Part shown: positions 9,267 to 17,362 of the stretch, in pieces
Layout: every line of letters starts with the position of its first letter
Numbering within the stretch: position 1 is the first letter of the stretch
Source of the DNA: CAZWCX01 sp964632945
GTDB taxonomy: Bacteria > Planctomycetota > MHYJ01 > WSZJ01 > CAZWCX01
Direction of reading: 5' to 3'
DNA length: 64,000 bases
NCBI GenBank assembly: GCA_964632945.1
Contig: CAZWCX010000007.1
Span: 48,532 to 112,531, forward strand
Notes under the pieces: generated by a model
Databases searched by the model: none
What the model was told of the DNA's origin: nothing
The model's input: only the letters and a program-made list of their open reading frames with translations
Made by a program: the position numbers and the translations under genes

Positions 9267-10526
9267 CTACTTGAGGCCCTCCTCGAGCCGATCGAGCGAG
9301 ACCAGCAGTTGCGCGAGTCCCTGCGCCACGCGGTCCTGTGCGACCGCGTCGCCCGCCACCAGCCCCGTGGATGCGTCCCGCAGGATGCGGACCACGTCCC
9401 GGGTCATCTGGGTCAACGGCGCGAACTCGAAGTCCGGCAGTGATTGCGACAGGCTCGCGATGCCGGCCAGCACCTTCCCTTGCCACCCCTGCAGCTGCGT
9501 CCTCACCACGGCCGCGTCCGGCTTCACCGCGCGGGACTCCTCGTACCACTTTCCGAAGTCTCGAAGCAGCTGCCGCAGGTCCTGCAGGAGGCGTCGCGCT
9601 TCGGAGGTGTCCTGCGGATGGGTGAACTGCAGGTACTCCATCCACATGAAGTAGGTGTCGTTGAACATTTCCGCGAATTCGAGAACCTTCTCCTTCGGCG
9701 GCCGCTCCGCGGCCGGCAAAGCCAGGCTGTCCCGGTAGCGCCCGACGACGCTGCGGAGATCGGACAGAAGCATGTCGATGTAGCGCCGGCCGTACCACTG
9801 CACCCAGAAGAGATCCCGCTCCGGGCGCAACTGATTGCGCGCCTGGATCTCGTGGTAGCGCGGGTCCCAATCGGACGTGAGCGCCGCGACGAACTCGTTG
9901 ATCCCCGGTTCGGGACGCGCGTAGGCGGACTCGAAGAGCGCTTGGGCCTCCTGCTGCAGCCGGTGGAGGGTGATCATGTCCGTGCGCACCGAGTCGGCCG
10001 CGGTCCTGCGCTGGCGGTCGAGGTCTTCCAGGCTGCCGTGGCGGAAGGCGTGTCGATGTTCGGGGACTTCGCCCACTCCGGCGAGGAACTTCGCCACGGC
10101 GTCGATCTGCGCCTCGAGCGGGACCCGCACGACCGCGACATAGTCGCCGGCGAACGGTTCCTCGGGAAAGAAGGCCATGCTGGCGGAGAATCGTCCGCTG
10201 CGGACGTCGGCGGTCGCCTCGTCGACCGTGACTTCCTCGATGACGAAAGGGGTGCCCTGCGCGGCGACCCGGGGCGGTGACTTGACCTGCTTGAGATAGA
10301 GCAGTTCGAGGTGCAGGGTGGCGTTGTCGGGCAGGTTGATGGAACCCTCGATCTGGAAGGTCCAGTTCTGCGCCCCCATCCTGCGCACCTCGGCCGTGAC
10401 CGCGCAACGGATCGGGGATTCGCCCGCAGCCGCCGGCGGGGCCGCGGCGAAGACCAGGGCCAGGCCGCACGCCGCGGCCGCGCGCCTCAGTGCGACCCGG
10501 AACCGGGAAACGGCGGGGAGATTCAT
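9267..10526 (-). CDS. Secreted protein of unknown function (419 aa)
   Basis: No family recognised. The N-terminus is a signal peptide (two Arg, an Ala/Leu core ending FAAAPPAAAGE). The mature part begins with a beta-rich segment (WTFQIEGSINLPDNATLHL), which resembles a secreted beta-sandwich. A long helical region rich in Gln, Arg and Leu follows and may be a coiled coil. The ATG at 10526 is used; a GTG two codons earlier is possible. Residues FMWMEYLQFTHP may help a family search. The gene is convergent with the exonuclease-like gene and divergent from the small PilZ gene, with its own promoter. Confidence 0.8.
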   Translation of the reverse strand: MNLPAVSRFRVALRRAAAACGLALVFAAAPPAAAGESPIRCAVTAEVRRMGAQNWTFQIEGSINLPDNATLHLELLYLKQVKSPPRVAAQGTPFVIEEVTVDEATADVRSGRFSASMAFFPEEPFAGDYVAVVRVPLEAQIDAVAKFLAGVGEVPEHRHAFRHGSLEDLDRQRRTAADSVRTDMITLHRLQQEAQALFESAYARPEPGINEFVAALTSDWDPRYHEIQARNQLRPERDLFWVQWYGRRYIDMLLSDLRSVVGRYRDSLALPAAERPPKEKVLEFAEMFNDTYFMWMEYLQFTHPQDTSEARRLLQDLRQLLRDFGKWYEESRAVKPDAAVVRTQLQGWQGKVLAGIASLSQSLPDFEFAPLTQMTRDVVRILRDASTGLVAGDAVAQDRVAQGLAQLLVSLDRLEEGLK

Positions 10527-10562
10527 GCTCACCTGCGCGCGAAGGAATCGGAACTCCCCCGC

Positions 10563-10591
10563 ATCTTACGCGCCCCCCCGCCCGGACGCAA
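10563..10591 (-). promoter_or_regulatory. Candidate promoter for the 419-aa secreted protein
   Basis: Minus strand TTGCGT (10586-10591), 17 bases of G/C, then TAAGAT (10563-10568), about 36 bases before the ATG at 10526. The same TAAGAT hexamer occurs in the aminopeptidase promoter. Confidence 0.45.
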
Positions 10592-10620
10592 GATCGCCGC
10601 GCGGGGGACGACTCGGACCC

Positions 10621-10649
10621 TTGACCTGCTTCCGGCTCTGTGATAGACG
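10621..10649 (+). promoter_or_regulatory. Candidate promoter abutting the small PilZ gene
   Basis: TTGACC (10621-10626), 17 bases, TAGACG (10644-10649). The ATG at 10656 begins only six bases after the -10, so transcription would start at or within the start codon. A leaderless transcript is possible. Confidence 0.4.
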
Positions 10650-10655
10650 AGGCTC

Positions 10656-11099
10656 ATGCACACCAAGACTTCCATGCTGCGCAAGGAATTCGCCCTCCTG
10701 CGCGAGGCCCTGCCGGTCCGCTACAAGTTTCTGAGCAAGAAGCTGGGCGGCCCCTTGGTCCCCGAGATCTTCGAGGGGATCACCGATGACATCAACAGCG
10801 TCGGCATGCGCCTCGAAGGCGGCATTCCCGATCCGACTTGGACGATCGAAATGCTGACGCGCGGGATCTACCTCGGCCTCAACATCCTGCTTCCCGCGAG
10901 CGAGGAGCCCATCAAGGCGCTTGGGCGCGTGATCTGGATCGAGGCCTGGGAGGAGGGGGAAGGCAAGCCGGTGGGGATGGGAGTCAAGTTCCGCGAGGTC
11001 AGCGCCGGCGACCGCCTCCGGCTCTCCACGACCATCGGCCAGATCCGCAAGGCGGCCGCCAGCACGCGCATCAACCCGTTCGACTTGAAGAACGCGTAG
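10656..11099 (+). CDS. Small PilZ-domain-like protein (147 aa)
   Basis: The length and fold pattern fit a single PilZ domain: a basic N-terminal helix with LPVRYKFL, then DDINSVGMRLEGG (close to DxSxxG, with Asn for Ser), and a terminal strand with VIWIE and GMGVKFREV. Family knowledge: PilZ domains bind cyclic di-GMP through an Arg-x3-Arg and DxSxxG pair. Here the arginine pair is not clear, so ligand binding is uncertain. It has its own close promoter, is cytoplasmic, and stands next to a block of hairpins. A second, more divergent PilZ-like domain occurs in the protein at 1768. Confidence 0.75.
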   Translation: MHTKTSMLRKEFALLREALPVRYKFLSKKLGGPLVPEIFEGITDDINSVGMRLEGGIPDPTWTIEMLTRGIYLGLNILLPASEEPIKALGRVIWIEAWEEGEGKPVGMGVKFREVSAGDRLRLSTTIGQIRKAAASTRINPFDLKNA

Positions 11100-11111
11100 C
11101 CCGGATGCTTG

Positions 11112-11135
11112 ATGAAGCCGCGTCCGCGGCTTCAT
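11112..11135. terminator. Near-perfect hairpin after the PilZ gene
   Basis: Arms atgaagccgcg (11112-11122) and cgcggcttcat (11125-11135) are fully complementary around TC. The hairpin lies 12 bases past the PilZ stop, as expected for a transcript end, but no T-run follows. Confidence 0.45.
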
Positions 11136-11234
11136 GAAGAATCGGCCCGCCGGCTCCGGGTTGCGTCAGCCGCCAGGACCGCCCGGGCGCCCCGCGTGCG
11201 CCACGCGGTGTCGCACGCGGGGCGAGGCAGGCCC

Positions 11235-11307
11235 GCTCCGGCCGGCCTCTCAGCACGGCCGGAGCCGGATGGTTCGCGAACCGCGAAGCGGTTCGCGATT
11301 CATCCGG
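11235..11307. repeat. Two adjacent inverted repeats, the second nested
   Basis: The first pair is gctccggccg/cggccggagc (11235-11244 and 11256-11265). The second has outer arms ccggatg/catccgg (11265-11271 and 11301-11307) around inner arms gcgaaccgc/gcggttcgc (11276-11284 and 11288-11296) with a three-base loop. They fill the gap between the convergent genes ending at 11099 and 11361. They could be terminators or a mobile palindromic repeat; copies elsewhere would decide. Confidence 0.5.
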
Positions 11308-11360
11308 GCCCGGTGGATTCCGCGGGGCGCGGGGCTGCCCCGCACGGAGCCCCCACCCCG

Positions 11361-12338
11361 TCAGCGGGACGCGTCGACCGCCGCGCCCTCGCGCTCCGCC
11401 CGGGCGAGATCCCGGAGCAGCATGCGCGCCTCTTCCGCGGCCGGCAGCCCCGCGAAGTTTCGCGCCACTTCCTGGGCGCGCGCCTTGGCTTCCTTGCGGC
11501 TCTCCGTCCCGGCCAGCGCGCGCGCCGCGGCCAGCGCGATCATGCTCTCCTCGCCGAGTTCCGCGAGATGTCGTCGGGCCTTTTCCCGGTCGTTCCCCGC
11601 GATCAGGTCGGACTCCGCCAGTTTCTGGAAGCCCGCGATCGCCGCCGCCGTCTTGTTCTGCACCCGCAGCGCCTCCGCGTTCAGCAGCCGCTTCATTCCG
11701 TCGGCCACGGTCTTGGGCGTGATCCGGGGCGCCTGCGACGTGTAGGAGCGCCCGTCCAAGGGCACACCGGCCTTCTCTTTGACTTCGAAGAACCCGGCCG
11801 GGATCGATGTCATGTGGCTCTTGTCCCACACCACGAAGTGGAGATGTTTGAGGTCTCCCACCTTCGCGATCGTCTGACCCGCCTGGACGTGGTCCCCCCG
11901 CTTCACCAAGGCCGAGCCCGTCTGGATGTGGGAGTAGACGCTGAATTCGCCGTCCTCGTGCTGGACTTCGATGATGTTCTCCTTGTCCCCCACCGCGGTT
12001 CCGGAGTCGAACACGCGGTAGACCACCCCGTTGCGGCCGGCGCACACGAGATCTCCGGGATTCATGCCGAAGTCCCAGGCGTAGTAGTTGTGGGCGCTGA
12101 TCAGATGGGTCTGCGCGCCGAAGTTCCCCTGGAAAACCGGAACGCTGACCCGGCCCGGCCAGGGGAGATGGTACTTGGCCGCTTCCGGCCACGCCCGATT
12201 GGACGCCAGATCGGCGCCCGCGCCGACAACCGGGGGAGCGGTCTTCCGACTGGTGTCCGCGTCTGCGCACGCGAGGACCATTCCTCCGGCGAAGAATGCC
12301 ACCCCGACGCTGCGGAGATAGGGGTGAAACGAAAACAT
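11361..12338 (-). CDS. Lipoprotein with M23-like peptidase domain (325 aa)
   Basis: The ATG at 12338 follows GGAGGAG and opens a lipoprotein-type signal (MVLACAD). The M23/LytM-like core is seen as HNYYAWDFGM, then GVVYRVFDSG, IIEVQHEDG, VYSHIQ and HLHFVV. These supply the Asp and the two late His zinc ligands of the family. The usual first His, four residues before the Asp, is Tyr here; another His lies earlier in the same loop, so activity needs testing. Residues after about 200 are helical and TPR-like. Likely role: an envelope peptidoglycan hydrolase or a catalytically altered regulator. The frame continues upstream to 12524 without supporting signals. Confidence 0.75.
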   Translation of the reverse strand: MFSFHPYLRSVGVAFFAGGMVLACADADTSRKTAPPVVGAGADLASNRAWPEAAKYHLPWPGRVSVPVFQGNFGAQTHLISAHNYYAWDFGMNPGDLVCAGRNGVVYRVFDSGTAVGDKENIIEVQHEDGEFSVYSHIQTGSALVKRGDHVQAGQTIAKVGDLKHLHFVVWDKSHMTSIPAGFFEVKEKAGVPLDGRSYTSQAPRITPKTVADGMKRLLNAEALRVQNKTAAAIAGFQKLAESDLIAGNDREKARRHLAELGEESMIALAAARALAGTESRKEAKARAQEVARNFAGLPAAEEARMLLRDLARAEREGAAVDASR

Positions 12339-12620
12339 CCGGCACTCCTCCGCTCCGTGTTTCGACCCCGCGGGATTTCGCAGGGGGTTGCGAGAGGGAC
12401 CATAGGCAATCCTTGTGCCTTCGCCGGTCGGGGACCGAGGAAGCGCCTCCAAAACGATGTAACTTCTTTCCCTGAAGAGTCTTTCTCTTTCGAGGGGAAA
12501 TGGCTGTGTTACGAAGGGTGACACTCCTCGGGGGGAATCCGGGCGGTCGAGTAAGATCTCGTTTACGCCGAGCCGGAGCCTGTAAGTCGACCCTTACAGA
12601 AAAGGCAGGTCCGAAAACAC

Positions 12621-12650
12621 CCGCCCCCCATTCGCGGGAATGGGGGGCGG
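12621..12650 (-). terminator. Rho-independent-like terminator of the zinc-ribbon gene
   Basis: Thirteen-base perfect arms (ccgccccccattc at 12621-12633, complement at 12638-12650) close on GCGG. Read on the minus strand, the hairpin lies 24 bases after the stop at 12674 and is followed by GTGTTTTC, a short T-run. The rest of the 12339-12673 gap shows no gene. Confidence 0.65.
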
Positions 12651-12673
12651 TCGGCGACGGATGGGTGCCGCAG

Positions 12674-13441
12674 CTATTTCTTTTTAAACTTGTCGATCCG
12701 GCTGGAGCCGCGCGGCGGCTCCGGCTTCTTGGGGGCGGGGGCGGGCTTTTTTCCCGGGCCGGTCTTGGGCCGTTCCTGCAGATCTTCGAGAATCTCGAGG
12801 TCATCATCATCGCCGCCCGACTTCTTCTTCGGCTTGTCGTCGTCGAGATCGAAGTCGTCGTCGTCGCCGCCCTCGTCGAGGACCTCCACGTCATCCGCGA
12901 GGTCGTCCCCGAGATCGTCATCGCCTTCTCCGTCCTCGTCGAGCAGGTCGATGGCGTCATCGAGGTCCTTCGGCTCGTCATCGAGGACTTCCACGTCGTC
13001 TTCCTCGGCCGGCTTCTTCTTGGCCGGCGCCGCAGTCTTCTTGACCTTGATGGTGTCCTGGCCCGCGCGCTCGGCCTTCGCGGGCTTCTTCGCCGGGGGT
13101 TCCTTCCGATCCACGACCTCGTATTTGACGCCGGAGGGGACAGTCAGGCTGGTGTCGCACTTCGGGCAGCGGATGCGCGTGCCGGGGCCGAAGATCGCCA
13201 CATTCAGCTTGTTCGAGCACTCGGGGCAGAAGACGATCCGACGGCCCTGCTTCTTCTCGATCTCCTGGATCTGTTCCGCGTCCAGGATGCCTTTCTTCAG
13301 CATGATGCGGTCGAGCGAGGTCACTTTCCCTTGCTTCTCGAGCTGGGCCTGCAGGCGCAGGGCCTCCTCGATTTTGTCCTTGGACGTGAAGTCCAATTCA
13401 ACGGCCAGTTGGCCGAACTTGATGTCCCCCTTGCTCGGCAT
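12674..13441 (-). CDS. Helical/zinc-ribbon protein with acidic tail (255 aa)
   Basis: Residues 1-65 are helical (KFGQLAVELDF, then LKKGILDAEQIQEIEKKQ). A zinc ribbon follows with C72, C75, C92 and C95 (FCPEC and RCPKC). The next stretch is Lys/Ala/Pro-rich, and residues of about 135-215 are strongly acidic with repeated DDEVEVLDD-like runs, probably disordered. The same helical-plus-ribbon module opens the kinase at 22470, implying common ancestry. The enzyme role is unknown; an adaptor or nucleic-acid/protein-binding role is inference. The start at 13441 is the ATG beginning MPSKGDIK. A good terminator follows. Confidence 0.8.
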   Translation of the reverse strand: MPSKGDIKFGQLAVELDFTSKDKIEEALRLQAQLEKQGKVTSLDRIMLKKGILDAEQIQEIEKKQGRRIVFCPECSNKLNVAIFGPGTRIRCPKCDTSLTVPSGVKYEVVDRKEPPAKKPAKAERAGQDTIKVKKTAAPAKKKPAEEDDVEVLDDEPKDLDDAIDLLDEDGEGDDDLGDDLADDVEVLDEGGDDDDFDLDDDKPKKKSGGDDDDLEILEDLQERPKTGPGKKPAPAPKKPEPPRGSSRIDKFKKK

Positions 13442-13464
13442 CGATCCTTACCTCCACACTTCCC

Positions 13465-13893
13465 CTAGCGGTCGTGGTACTGCAATAAGTCGACGAACCC
13501 AGGCCGTGGCGGCGCAGGCTTCGGTGCGCGCGACTCCTCGGTCACAAAGTAGAACCCGCACGGGTGATCCGGCATGACCAAGTCCCGGTCGCGCAGGTCG
13601 CGCTCATCGATCGGAAACAGGCTGCAGACTTCGGGGCGGACGGGATACACGCCGCACGCGCCGACGAATCCGTCCTTCTTGAGGAAGGCGCAATGATACA
13701 TCAGGCGGCAGCAGGCCCCGGAACGGTTGCAATGGCCGCGACGCCGCGCCAGACTTCTTCGGACGTAGCCGGGTCGGAACAGGATGAGGTACTGCCGGCG
13801 CAGTTTTCCCCAGCCAAGTTGTATCCGGGCCCGGATTTTACGCGCGAGGCTCGGTTTCCCGAACCGCGGCGATGTGGCGTCCAAGGAGGGCAC
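13465..13893 (-). CDS. YkgJ-type cysteine-cluster protein (142 aa)
   Basis: The pattern GHCNRSGACC, then CAFL, CGVYPVRPEVC and PCGFY places C55, C61, C62, C68, C80, C90 and C112 as in YkgJ/Fe-S or zinc cluster proteins (often annotated as Fe-S oxidoreductases). The RP-x2-C-x2-FP signature is intact. The N-terminus is basic and has no signal peptide. Family function is not established; metal binding is expected. It is read before the zinc-ribbon gene at 12674 with a 23-base gap, suggesting one transcript driven from the promoter at 13940-13969. Confidence 0.85.
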   Translation of the reverse strand: MPSLDATSPRFGKPSLARKIRARIQLGWGKLRRQYLILFRPGYVRRSLARRRGHCNRSGACCRLMYHCAFLKKDGFVGACGVYPVRPEVCSLFPIDERDLRDRDLVMPDHPCGFYFVTEESRAPKPAPPRPGFVDLLQYHDR

Positions 13894-13939
13894 CTTCCTA
13901 TGACCCGATACCGATCGGATGGGCCGGAACCGCTGTCGA

Positions 13940-13969
13940 ATCCTACTGTCGGTTCCGAAGGAGTGTCAA
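13940..13969 (-). promoter_or_regulatory. Strong candidate promoter for the YkgJ-zinc-ribbon operon
   Basis: Minus strand TTGACA (13964-13969), 18 bases, TAGGAT (13940-13945), about 45 bases before the start at 13893. The rest of the 310-base divergent gap (13894-14203) shows a small hairpin near 14017-14033 and an AT-rich TATAGT at 14068, but no gene. Confidence 0.55.
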
Positions 13970-14203
13970 GAGGAAATGTGGCTTCAAACTTTGCCGCCGG
14001 GCATTGAAGGATTTGTTCAATCCGGCCTGTAAGCCGGTTGCGAGCGAATCCTGAAATGATTGCTACATATAGTGTTACGTCATTGCTGGGAATTCCGTGG
14101 GCACGGAATGGCGCTTGCTTATCCCCCTCTTCGGTGCGGCCAACCCCGGCTCGCAGGGGGTGCACCGGAGGCCCGCACGAAAGGCATCGGGAGGCACGCA
14201 ACC

Positions 14204-15724
14204 ATGAGTCATCTGCACGGCAAGCCTGGGGATCGAATCGCGGAGTACGTTCTGCTCGACAAGATCGGCGTCGGTCCGATGGGTGAGGTGTGGAAGGCCC
14301 GGTTGGCGGAGAAGCCGTTCACGGTGGTGGCGCTGAAAATTGCCGCGGACCCTGAGCGCTTCCGCGACGCGCGGTCGATGGGGACCCAGCCGTTGGGGTT
14401 GGACCATCCCGCGGTCGTGCGGACGCTGGGATTGAACATCGCGCATGACCCGCCCTACGTGGTCATGGAGTACGTCGAAGGCCGGAGCCTGCGTCAGGTG
14501 CTGGAGAAAGGCCGGCGACTGACCCCCGGGGATGCGCTCGAAACGGCGATCCAGGTTCTCGAGGTTCTCGGCTGCGCGCACGAGCAGGGAGTGATCCACG
14601 GCAACCTCAAGCCGGAGAATCTGCTCATCGAGACGCCGCCCGGGGCGGCGGCCGGGTCGTTCCGGGTACGCGTGACCGACTTCGGACCTGGCATGGTGGC
14701 GCGAACGGGGGCGCTCCCCGCGACCGGGGACCTTTCGTACCTCTCGCCCGAGAACCGCCAGGGCGAGATGTTCGGCGTGCGATCCGACCTCTACGCGGTC
14801 GGCGCGATGCTGTTTGAGATGCTGACGGGACGGACGCCGGCGGGGGAGGAATCCCCGAGCGAGGCCGCGGAAGGCGTACCGGCGCTGCTGGATGGCGTCG
14901 TGCGCAAGGCTCTGCATGCCCGCCCCGAGGGGCGTTATGCGACCGCCCGGCAGATGCGGGAGGACGTGCTGGCGTGTCTCCGGGCGGTGCGCTCGGAGGA
15001 AGCCCGAGCGGACAAGCACGCGGCGGGAGCCTCCGGCTCCGGCAAGGCCGAAGACTCCGGTCCCCGGTTCCGCGAGCAGGTCCGTCGGGTCGTCGACGAC
15101 GTCAAGGGCCGTCAGTCGGTGGACGTGGGACGCGCGTTCAATGACGCGATCGCGATGTTGTCGCGCAGCGCCGGGACACTCCTGCTGGCGGGATTGATCT
15201 CCGGGTTGCTGTCGTTGGCTACCGCCTTCATCCTGGCGGGTCCGCTCACCGCAGGTCTCTACGCCATGGTCCTTCGCGTGCTGCGCGGCGGGACCGTCGA
15301 GGTCGGCGATGTGTTCGGCTCGTTCGACCGGTTCTGGAGCAAGATGTTCGCGTTCTACGTGATCCTGTTCGGCATCCTTGTCGGCTTCGTGCACCTCGTC
15401 CTGCCCGGCATCGTGATTGCCGGTCTGACCATGTATGTGTTCCCGATCCTGGCCGAGCGGAAGGTCGGCTTCGGCCAGGCGTTTTCCGAGAGTGCCGGCC
15501 TGGTGTGGAAGCACGGTTTGCTGGTGCACTCGGCGCTCGTCCTCGTGGTCATCCTGATGGACGTCTCGGCCGGGTGGGTCTTTCCGGGCGGGTTGCTGGC
15601 GAGTTGGTTGCTGAGCCCCTTCCTGTACGGGCTGATCGGGTCGGCCTACCTGCAGGTGCAGGAGCGGGAGAGCGCGGCGCCGGAGCCGAACGTTCCGGTT
15701 GCGGCCGTGCCCGCGACCGCGTAG
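14204..15724 (+). CDS. Membrane-anchored Ser/Thr pseudokinase (506 aa)
   Basis: Residues 10-270 are a Hanks-type kinase fold: glycine loop IGVGPMGEVWKA, ATP lysine K45 (VALK), KPEN and DFG (D159) are present. The catalytic HRD is HGN (H132-G133-N134), so the proton-accepting Asp is lost. The APE motif is SPE. ATP binding is plausible, but phosphotransfer should be very weak or absent. After a charged linker, residues of about 320-470 hold four or five membrane segments, an arrangement unlike the usual single-helix PknB type. The ATG at 14204 has GGGAGG eight bases upstream. Inference: a membrane regulator that senses or scaffolds kinase signalling, near two kinases that do have HRD. Confidence 0.85.
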   Translation: MSHLHGKPGDRIAEYVLLDKIGVGPMGEVWKARLAEKPFTVVALKIAADPERFRDARSMGTQPLGLDHPAVVRTLGLNIAHDPPYVVMEYVEGRSLRQVLEKGRRLTPGDALETAIQVLEVLGCAHEQGVIHGNLKPENLLIETPPGAAAGSFRVRVTDFGPGMVARTGALPATGDLSYLSPENRQGEMFGVRSDLYAVGAMLFEMLTGRTPAGEESPSEAAEGVPALLDGVVRKALHARPEGRYATARQMREDVLACLRAVRSEEARADKHAAGASGSGKAEDSGPRFREQVRRVVDDVKGRQSVDVGRAFNDAIAMLSRSAGTLLLAGLISGLLSLATAFILAGPLTAGLYAMVLRVLRGGTVEVGDVFGSFDRFWSKMFAFYVILFGILVGFVHLVLPGIVIAGLTMYVFPILAERKVGFGQAFSESAGLVWKHGLLVHSALVLVVILMDVSAGWVFPGGLLASWLLSPFLYGLIGSAYLQVQERESAAPEPNVPVAAVPATA

Positions 15725-15746
15725 GATCGGCATGGACCTGTGTCTG

Positions 15747-15778
15747 CGGATCGTCGGATGCGCGCATCCGACGATCCG
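15747..15778. repeat. 32-base perfect palindrome downstream of the pseudokinase
   Basis: The two 16-base halves (centre between 15762 and 15763; half-site ggatcgtcggatgcg) are exact reverse complements with no loop. It is 22 bases after the stop at 15724. It could form a terminator hairpin or cruciform, or be a dimer-binding operator. No T-run follows. Confidence 0.55.
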
Positions 15779-15928
15779 TCGTCTTTCCGGGGCGGGACGA
15801 TACGGGACGGGTGGGGGGCGAGCCGGGGGCGGGCGGGGGTGCCGGCGGTCCTCGGCCTGCAGGGAGGGTCGGCGGCCCGGCTGCATTTCGACCATGACGG
15901 CGTGGTCCGCTTCGGCGCGCCGGTGTGC

Positions 15929-15957
15929 TTGGCGTGGGCCCCCTGCCGCTCTATACT
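15929..15957 (+). promoter_or_regulatory. Candidate promoter abutting the glycosyltransferase gene
   Basis: TTGGCG (15929-15934), 17 bases, TATACT (15952-15957). The ATG at 15964 is six bases beyond, so the message would be leaderless or nearly so. No ribosome-binding site is visible before the ATG, which fits. Confidence 0.5.
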
Positions 15958-15963
15958 CTGGGC

Positions 15964-17217
15964 ATGTTTACCGCTGCCCCTCCCCTCGAGCGACGCCTCC
16001 TTCTCGTCTGCCTGGTGGTCGCGGCCGTCGCCCGTCTCGGATTCGCCTTCGCGGGGCGGGAGTACGTGGAGCGGACGTCGCGGGAAACCCTTCGCGACAC
16101 CGTCGGCTACAACGACCTCGCGCGTCATGCTCTCGAGCACGGCGCGTTCGCCAAGCTCCCGCCGCAGACGTTCCCCCGGCCGCCGTTGTATCCGCTATTT
16201 CTCGCCGGCGTTCGCGCCACGCTGGGGGACGGCTACGCCGCCACCCGGATCGCGCAGACCCTCCTGCAGTTGCTGACGCTGCTGCTCCTCTATCGCCTGG
16301 CGCGGGCCTGGTTCGGCCCCACGGTCGGCCTGCTCGCTTCGTACCTGTTCGCGCTCAATCCGTTCTTCGTCTTCTATACCGCCTTCGAGTTGTCCGAGAC
16401 GCTGGCCGTGTTCCTGGTCGTTCTCATCGCCTCCCTGGTCCAGCACGGGTCGGCGACGCTGCACCCCGCCTGGGCCGCGGCGCTGGGCTTCGCGCTGGCG
16501 GCCGCAACCTTGTGCCGTCCCCCGCTGGGTCAGGCCGGTCTGCTGCTGCTCGCCGGGACCGGCCTGGCGCGTCGCGCGGATCGCGCCTTCTGGGTCGCCG
16601 CGGGATCGGCGTGCCTTTCCTTCCTGGTCGCGGTGGCTCCGTGGATCTGCTTCCACGCGCAGGCCTACGGCCGTCCCGTGATCGTCTACATGGGACTGGG
16701 ACGCAGCCTGTACGAGGCGAACAACCCGACGAGCGTGACCGGCACGGGGATCATCGGCGTCGACTTTCAGCTCGATCCGGCGATCGAGGCGCTGCCGTTC
16801 GAGGAGCGCGACCGCATCTACCTGGATCGCGCCCTCGCGCACATCCGGGAGGAGCCGGGATTGTACGTCGGTCGCTGCCTGTGGCGTTTCTATCGGCTGT
16901 GGCAGCCGGTTCCCTACGCGCCGGAATTCGCGGATTCCGGCAAGATTCTCGTAGTGTTGCTGGGCGAAGGGATCTTCCTGCCGTTCTTCGTCGCCGGTCT
17001 GTGGCTGACCCGGCAGCGGTGGCGGGACCTGCTCTGGCCCTACGCGCTCGGGATCACGCTCACCGCCGCCCACACGCTGATCGTGAGCGGCATGCGCTAC
17101 CGCGTTCCGGTGATGCCGTTCGCGCTCATCCTGGCGGCGTTCGCCCTGACGACGCTGATCGCCCGGTGGAACCGGCTGCGCGCGGCGGATTCCGACCGGG
17201 GCGGGTCGGCGCGTTGA
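15964..17217 (+). CDS. GT39/ArnT-like membrane glycosyltransferase (417 aa)
   Basis: A multi-spanning membrane protein with the layout of family 39-type (dolichyl/undecaprenyl-phosphate sugar) transferases. After the first helix a periplasmic loop has DTVGYNDLARHAL, whose Asp is a candidate catalytic residue. RPPLYPLFLAG, the counterpart of the KPPL-type motif, follows. About nine to ten further helices are interrupted by a 100-residue loop (VYMGLGRSLYEANNPT onward) and end in a short Arg-rich tail. The ATG at 15964 is chosen over 15925 because translation of the earlier part overlaps the promoter. It probably transfers a sugar from a lipid carrier to protein or lipid at the outer face of the membrane. 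Confidence 0.8.
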   Translation: MFTAAPPLERRLLLVCLVVAAVARLGFAFAGREYVERTSRETLRDTVGYNDLARHALEHGAFAKLPPQTFPRPPLYPLFLAGVRATLGDGYAATRIAQTLLQLLTLLLLYRLARAWFGPTVGLLASYLFALNPFFVFYTAFELSETLAVFLVVLIASLVQHGSATLHPAWAAALGFALAAATLCRPPLGQAGLLLLAGTGLARRADRAFWVAAGSACLSFLVAVAPWICFHAQAYGRPVIVYMGLGRSLYEANNPTSVTGTGIIGVDFQLDPAIEALPFEERDRIYLDRALAHIREEPGLYVGRCLWRFYRLWQPVPYAPEFADSGKILVVLLGEGIFLPFFVAGLWLTRQRWRDLLWPYALGITLTAAHTLIVSGMRYRVPVMPFALILAAFALTTLIARWNRLRAADSDRGGSAR

Positions 17218-17243
17218 CGGGGGGCGGACCGGACCGATAGAGT
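17214..17243 (+). promoter_or_regulatory. Candidate promoter for the kinase-TPR gene
   Basis: TTGACG (17214-17219), 18 bases, TAGAGT (17238-17243). It starts at the stop of the preceding gene and would give a leader of about 110 bases to the ATG at 17363. Confidence 0.4.
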
Positions 17244-17362
17244 AAAGGGAACGGACGGCCTGGCCCGGGCCGAGGAGCGTGGACCGGAGCGGGCGGGCCA
17301 CCCCTGGACCCGGCGGAGGCGGTGCGCAGGGTGTTCGCACCCTCGGCGCGCGCGTTCCTCTC

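Noticed and set aside
14068..14073. TATAGT as a -10 for the pseudokinase gene
   Set aside because: No acceptable -35 lies 16-18 bases upstream.
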